From: Candidatus Bathycorpusculum sp. | GTDB taxonomy: Archaea > Thermoproteota > Bathyarchaeia > Bathyarchaeales > Bathycorpusculaceae | DNA length: 64,000 bases | Direction of reading: 5' to 3' | NCBI GenBank assembly: GCA_009778385.1 | Contig: WRJX01000105.1 | Span: 145,053-209,052, forward strand | Notes under the pieces: generated by a model | Seen by the model: the letters and a program-made list of their open reading frames with translations, nothing else | Databases searched by the model: none | Told to the model about the DNA's origin: nothing | In this document: positions 59,000 to 64,000 of the stretch, piece by piece | How the letters are laid out: every line of letters starts with the position of its first letter | Position numbering within the stretch: position 1 is the stretch's first letter | Translations under genes and position numbers: made by a program

Positions 59000-59551
59000 C
59001 TATTGCTTTTCTTGTTTTTGAAGAATCTGATTTTTCCAGGTGGAAATTATTTCACCGAGTTGTTCATAGATAATTTTTTCCTCAGTAGTCAGTTTTTTTA
59101 GTACTTGGTCACTTTGGGCAGAAACTGAGGATAAAGCTATAATTTTCTTAAGTCGTGAATTAATGATGTCTTTTGCTAACGCTTTGGCTTTATGGTATTC
59201 TTGGATTTTTTCGGGCTGAACAGCTTCAGCTTCAGCAAGGGATAGATATCTGCGTAGTTTTGGGTAAAAATTTTGTGGCAATTCTGAGATCATACCTGGA
59301 ATCTGAACGCCTTCTTTCCATTGTACCTTGTAGAGTTTGCTTCCGTCCAGAACCTCTTCTTCTCTTAGATGCACAATGCCTGTGGCTTGTAGCTCTTTTG
59401 CTATCCAATAGTAAACTTGGTATTCATTGCCCTCATCAAATGGGCCCACGTTTAAACCGGCTAGCTTCATTTCAGCAAAGTTACGGTTGGCAACAACAGT
59501 AATAAGCGAGTTCTCATAGCAAAAATCTAGTATTCCAATGTTTGTTGGCAT
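59000..59551 (-). CDS. GINS complex subunit-like protein (Gins23-like)
   Basis: VVANRNFAEMKLAGLNVGPFDEGNEYQVYYWIAKELQATGIVHLREEE...LPQNFYPKLRRYLSLAEAE; 12 bp upstream of mcm on the same strand. Confidence 0.85.
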   Translation of the reverse strand: MPTNIGILDFCYENSLITVVANRNFAEMKLAGLNVGPFDEGNEYQVYYWIAKELQATGIVHLREEEVLDGSKLYKVQWKEGVQIPGMISELPQNFYPKLRRYLSLAEAEAVQPEKIQEYHKAKALAKDIINSRLKKIIALSSVSAQSDQVLKKLTTEEKIIYEQLGEIISTWKNQILQKQEKQ

Positions 59552-59797
59552 TCTTTTTTCCCTCTCAACCTGTTTTGCCCTTTAGGGATTCAACAGGTAA
59601 TGACAGAAACACCTTTAAGGCTTTTCTAAAAGAACAACTAAACTTTGAACAATTCTGTATGTTTCTGTTTTGATGTTTAATGGTGTCTTTTGGCATATTG
59701 ATGATAATTTTGCAAGCAATAGGGGGAGTGATCACTGGTTAAGTATTTGTTTTACCCGTGTGGTGTAAAAAGTGGCAAGGTACAATAAGAAAAATGG

Positions 59798-60130
59798 TTA
59801 GAATAACAGTTGTTGTTGCGTGACTTTTTTAGGTTGTAGGCATCGGTTGCATACACAGCTAAACGGTAAATCTTTTGTGGGGCAGGACTCAGAGTATTTG
59901 CAGGTGCTACACCCAAAATCTGTGCTACAGATGATGCAGGTTTGGGTAAATGAGACTTCTGACTTTAAAATGTCCTGTAGAGTGTCCCGGAGTTGGTTGA
60001 TGTTATTATAATTCTTTATGCTAAACAGTATATCTTGACCATTATACTCTAGCCCTAAGCGTATAAGTAGAATGAATTTTTCTCTTTCAACACGTGGAAG
60101 CTTAAAGCCCTTCTTGTTTAAAATAACCAT
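59798..60130 (-). CDS. Uncharacterised Cys-rich (zinc-binding) protein
   Basis: C-terminal TCIICSTDFGCSTCKYSESCPTKDLPFSCVCNRCLQPKK; located between GINS-like and rfcL genes. Confidence 0.7.
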   Translation of the reverse strand: MVILNKKGFKLPRVEREKFILLIRLGLEYNGQDILFSIKNYNNINQLRDTLQDILKSEVSFTQTCIICSTDFGCSTCKYSESCPTKDLPFSCVCNRCLQPKKVTQQQLLF

Positions 60131-60143
60131 CCTTTTTGGTCTC

Positions 60144-61373
60144 CTAAAACATTTTCAAACCCGTTAAGAACGTCACTTCTTCAGGCGTAAGTTTTAGCCA
60201 TTCAATTAATGTGTTTGTTTTCTTTTTTTGTTGCAACATCAATTTGAGATAAGGTACAAATATCATTTTTGCTTCATATTTGCTGACATGACATTGAACG
60301 CCGATTTTTACACAGATGCTGTCTAATAATGTGCGTTTGCTTTTGGTCCAAAACAGCGTTATAACTCTGATTGGTGGTGAAATAAACTCAAATGACTTAT
60401 ACGATTCAGGGTTAACTGCTGCGGCTTGGGCGAGGTTATTGTAGAAGTATTTGAGTAGGTGCCAGTTTTCTGTTCCTACTCTTCCTCTGAAAACGTCAGC
60501 TTGCGATAGGAAATCGTATGCTTCTGCAAGCTCACCTGGATCAGTGTAGCGTCGAGGCATGTTATCACCTATAGCCATCAGAAGGTCATCGTATTCAACA
60601 TTTGAAGAATTAAGAAGATTTGAAACTTCCATAATGCTCTTTGTAGCGAAGTAGCCTTTTAAAGTGTCATACATGCTGATGTCTTTGTTTCTTAGACTCA
60701 ACGCTAACGTGTCTTGTACGGTTAGGGTTTTGCCTTCCTCACTTAAGCCCTGTAAGTCATTAATTGCCGACCGCACATCGCCACGACTATTCAACGCAAT
60801 TTTTTCAAGTGCCTCGAACTCGTATTTAATGTGTTCCTGTTCACATATTTTCTTAAGTGCCATTATAATTAAGGGAATGCGAGCTTGCTGGAACCTGATT
60901 AGTAGACAGACCTTTTTTAGGGGACGCAGTTTTTCAAGGTCAGGATCATTAGCTGCCATTATAACTGGGGTGCGCGTGTTTTCAACAATTTTTATGATTG
61001 CACTAACTCCACCACGGTCCTCGTTGCCCGCGATGCCGTCAACTTCATCCATAAATAGCATGTTGCCTTTAACTTCGCTGGAAAATTTGTCTAAACCTAC
61101 AAATGATGTTGCTGGAACTGCTATACGGTTAACTGCTTTTTCTGAACGGGCATCACTGGCATTCATTTCGATGATTCTAAATTTGTATTCGTTTGCAGCA
61201 GCGTTAACAAGAGTGGTTTTGCCCACGCCTGGAGGTCCATAAAGTAATACAGCTTTTTTGGTGGGACGCTTGTTTTCTAGCCATTCAACAAATAATGTTT
61301 TTGCTTCCTCATTACCTATAACATCTTTTATTGTTGTTGGCCGATATTTTTCGACCCACAGGTCATTTTTCAA
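60144..61373 (-). CDS. rfcL: Replication factor C large subunit
   Basis: WVEKYRPTTIKDVIGNEEAKTLFVEWLENKRPTKKAVLLYGPPGVGKTTLVNAAANEY, MLFMDEVDGI, SRGDVRSAINDLQ. Confidence 0.96.
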   Translation of the reverse strand: MKNDLWVEKYRPTTIKDVIGNEEAKTLFVEWLENKRPTKKAVLLYGPPGVGKTTLVNAAANEYKFRIIEMNASDARSEKAVNRIAVPATSFVGLDKFSSEVKGNMLFMDEVDGIAGNEDRGGVSAIIKIVENTRTPVIMAANDPDLEKLRPLKKVCLLIRFQQARIPLIIMALKKICEQEHIKYEFEALEKIALNSRGDVRSAINDLQGLSEEGKTLTVQDTLALSLRNKDISMYDTLKGYFATKSIMEVSNLLNSSNVEYDDLLMAIGDNMPRRYTDPGELAEAYDFLSQADVFRGRVGTENWHLLKYFYNNLAQAAAVNPESYKSFEFISPPIRVITLFWTKSKRTLLDSICVKIGVQCHVSKYEAKMIFVPYLKLMLQQKKKTNTLIEWLKLTPEEVTFLTGLKMF

Positions 61374-62374
61374 TTGCTTTCCCCTAAAGTTTTACCTATT
61401 TTTGCAAATTGAGCTAAAAGTGCACTTAACTGTATGTCACTATTAGCACCTTGCGTTAAGCGGTAATCGTACTCCCCAAGGATATTGCTAAGTTCAGCTT
61501 TCTGTTCAGGTGCTATGTAGCTGATTTTGAAAAGTTCCCGTTGCATTTGACGAATGATTTCTGCGCCAGTAAAACCATAGGTGCCAATAATGTCATACAT
61601 TACTCGTCGAGCTTCCATAAAATCACCGTTAATAGCTTTGTTAAGCATGAGTTGAACCTGTTTAGGGCTAGCTTCGCCGATAACTTGGGAAACAACTTTT
61701 TCATCTATTGCACCGCCTTCCTTGTAAGCTGCTGCTGTTTGCAGGGCATTGATGGCATGGCGTAAATCGCCTTCACCGTAGTCTACAATTCTCTCAACGG
61801 CTTCAGCAGAAATGTTTACGTTTTCTTTTTTAGCTATACATTTTAGGTGCTCTATCATGGCGGTTCTGTCAAGCCGTGAAAACCGAAAAATTGCACATCT
61901 GCTTTGAATGGGCTCAATTATTTTACTTGATTGATTACAGATTAGAATAAACCTTGACGTACGACTACTGGTTTCCATGATACGTCTAAGCGCCGTCTGA
62001 GCGGGCCCCGTCATTTGGTCACATTCATCCAAAATAATTAACGCAAAAGGCACATCACCAAATGCGCCTCGACTGTAACGTGAAAAGTCTTTGACGCGTT
62101 CACGAACAGTGTCAATACCTCTCTCATCTGAAGCATTAAGCTCCAATGTAAAGTTTCTCCAGTTTTGCATACCAAACAATTCATGCGCAATACATAGCGC
62201 AGTTGTGGTCTTTCCTGTACCAGGTATACCCGCAAGCATTAAATGCGGCATAATTTTTGGATTTCTCATAAACGCTTTAAGACTTTCAACTATGTCATGT
62301 TGATCCACTACATCATCAAGGATTTTCGGACGGTACTTCTCTACCCACATAAGTGCTTCTTCATTAACTGCCAT
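61370..62374 (-). CDS. rfcS: Replication factor C small subunit
   Basis: WVEKYRPKILDDVVDQHDIVESLKAFM, LAGIPGTGKTTTALCIAHELFG, LIILDECDQMTGPAQTALRRIME, GEGDLRHAINALQTAA; 4 bp overlap with rfcL. Confidence 0.97.
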   Translation of the reverse strand: MAVNEEALMWVEKYRPKILDDVVDQHDIVESLKAFMRNPKIMPHLMLAGIPGTGKTTTALCIAHELFGMQNWRNFTLELNASDERGIDTVRERVKDFSRYSRGAFGDVPFALIILDECDQMTGPAQTALRRIMETSSRTSRFILICNQSSKIIEPIQSRCAIFRFSRLDRTAMIEHLKCIAKKENVNISAEAVERIVDYGEGDLRHAINALQTAAAYKEGGAIDEKVVSQVIGEASPKQVQLMLNKAINGDFMEARRVMYDIIGTYGFTGAEIIRQMQRELFKISYIAPEQKAELSNILGEYDYRLTQGANSDIQLSALLAQFAKIGKTLGESN

Positions 62375-62778
62375 TGAATGTAACCTTCCACAAACATTAA
62401 CAATAACGCAACTAAATAACTAATTTACTTTTCCCACAACTAAAATGGAGGACTGTGTTTTGTGTGGAGGAGTTTATTAGCAAAAGAATATTTTACCAAA
62501 AATCCATCGGCAAATTGTATGTGTTAATTAGTTCTTTGTTTTTTGTATTTAGCATGTATTTTTCTATCAGTCATTAATTTCGGGTTTGTATTGCTTTGTT
62601 GTATGGTCACAGGTAAGTTAACCAGTTTTACGTTTTCCCATTTTCCAATTTACATGTATCTCGGTGTGGTGGCGTCATTATTCTTGTTTGTTCTCAAAGA
62701 GAACACTCTTGGCCGTTTTTGTTCTTGAGGGAGAATTATATGCTACTTTGAAGGTATACGAAATGGTGAAAAAACCAA

Positions 62779-63609
62779 ATGGCAATTGAAAAAAAATTAG
62801 TTGCTTTAAGCGTCCTTGCTATAACAATCGGAATAGCAACAGTTGTACCCTTAGCGTTCTTTATGACTGCAGAAGCCCAAACATACCCAAAATATGATGA
62901 ACCATGGTTTAACATAAATGTCCCTTTTGCATTTTTTAAAGCCGATCTAACCGATGGTATCTACCAAGATTTATGCGGACTTCCACTTCAAGTTGCAATC
63001 AACTATAACGCCTTTAACTCGCAAACAGATGCTCGAGTCGAATATCTGGAACTTACACTCTATACTGATGACTTACAACTTTTTAAGACCAATTATTTCT
63101 TTGGCACTGTCAAACCAGGTAATGAAAACCTTATGGATTCATTTGTTTTTAGCAGAGAAAGCTGGTTTAACCTCTCTGAGTTGAATCTTCATGGCGGCGG
63201 TCGTGGTTGTATATATGATATAACTCAGATGCTTGATCGTGGGGTAGACGGCTTGGTAGACGGCTTTTGTCGTGTACATAATGCCCGTGAAGACGTTGAC
63301 TTGATAAACGATAAATACGGTGATATCTTGGCGGTAATGGAAAACACGCAAACAATCTACCTTGACGTTAGAAGAGTCGGTTACGTCACCTTTGATGGTA
63401 ACAACACAGTGGTAACGTTGCCAAGTGCCCCAGTTATACAGCACATAGAACTGACAAAGAATGGTGATGTATTCACATTTGGTGACTCAGCACTTGTAAG
63501 CGATAAAATCTCTTATGCACAAGATCACTATGATAGAATAACTGAAAACTGGCAATGGCCTAATCAACAGGGTCAATATTATTCCGGTTCTATAGCCTTT
63601 GGGTGGTAA
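62779..63609 (+). CDS. Secreted/membrane-anchored hypothetical protein
   Basis: N-terminal signal/TM (LVALSVLAITIGIATVVPLAFFMTAEA); beta-rich extracellular-looking sequence; no family recognised. Confidence 0.65.
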   Translation: MAIEKKLVALSVLAITIGIATVVPLAFFMTAEAQTYPKYDEPWFNINVPFAFFKADLTDGIYQDLCGLPLQVAINYNAFNSQTDARVEYLELTLYTDDLQLFKTNYFFGTVKPGNENLMDSFVFSRESWFNLSELNLHGGGRGCIYDITQMLDRGVDGLVDGFCRVHNAREDVDLINDKYGDILAVMENTQTIYLDVRRVGYVTFDGNNTVVTLPSAPVIQHIELTKNGDVFTFGDSALVSDKISYAQDHYDRITENWQWPNQQGQYYSGSIAFGW

Positions 63610-63919
63610 GCAAGTGATTAGTGACGAGTTGGAAGGCAACACTTTGAGTGTTTATGCGTTTATTGTTCGTGTAGATAGGCCTGTGGGAACAAGGGATGTA
63701 ACGCGCGGTGCAGAACTTAGTAGTACCAGTGTTGCGCATCGTCACCTGCAAAAACTTGAAAATCTTGGCTTAATAGAGAAAGACAACTACGGCAACTACG
63801 TCCTTAAAGAGAAGACGCCAATCGATGGGCATGTGTGGGTCGGCAAGAACCTTGTGCCTCGGTTGATGTTTTATTCCCTCTTTTTTTTGGGCGCATTCGC
63901 CGCAGAAGTAAGTATATAG
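63599..63919 (+). CDS. wHTH protein with C-terminal TM segment
   Basis: GTRDVTRGAELSSTSVAHRHLQKLENLGLIEKDNYGNYVLKEK plus hydrophobic MFYSLFFLGAFAAEVSI; overlaps the upstream gene by 11 bp. Confidence 0.7.
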   Translation: MGGKQVISDELEGNTLSVYAFIVRVDRPVGTRDVTRGAELSSTSVAHRHLQKLENLGLIEKDNYGNYVLKEKTPIDGHVWVGKNLVPRLMFYSLFFLGAFAAEVSI

Positions 63920-64000
63920 CAGTTTAACTTTTTGTTGACTGTATGGGTAGTGTGTAGTTGCAGTGTTTGAACCAGCTAGCAACAAGCTCAGGTGACACAC

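Noticed and set aside
58419-59021. 200 aa plus-strand ORF antisense to mcm
   Set aside because: Antisense shadow; no domain, mcm is certain.
60664-61242. 192 aa plus-strand ORF antisense to rfcL
   Set aside because: Ser-rich antisense shadow of a conserved gene.

Overview
This 64 kb window is AT-rich archaeal chromosome with dense, short-spaced, operon-like gene order. It has family-D DNA polymerase (DP1 and DP2) together with Pus10, Elf1-like, RpoM, eIF5A and Nob1 genes, so my inference is a TACK-type archaeon, plausibly Bathyarchaeia. The left part carries a translationally coupled trehalose/maltodextrin cluster (TreT, TreZ, GH57/DUF3536, TreY, MalQ), PPK2, a tRNA-Ser(CGA) with a probable intron, and an AbrB-PhoU regulator. 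Most of the rest is information processing. Nearly the whole archaeal replisome lies within about 49 kb: DP1, Orc1/Cdc6, DP2, PCNA, PriL, PriS, two GINS-like proteins, MCM, RFC-L and RFC-S. Next to orc1/cdc6 there is a probable replication origin with three ORB-type boxes (16601-16625, 16788-16812, 17046-17070). The most interesting and apparently undescribed signal is a module at about 16.9-19.95 kb, partly inside that origin. Three uncharacterised genes (a wHTH protein, a membrane-anchored coiled-coil wHTH protein, and a small basic protein) sit among six dense clusters of TGTGA/TCACA. The clusters come in two flavours: TGTGAA around the first gene and TGTGAT around the other two. I hand-recovered three short genes missing from the ORF track or truncated by it (Sec61-beta, Nop10, a small wHTH ORF without a canonical start) and a candidate C/D-box sRNA. 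No database search or computation was run; all family calls are by recognition of the translated sequences.
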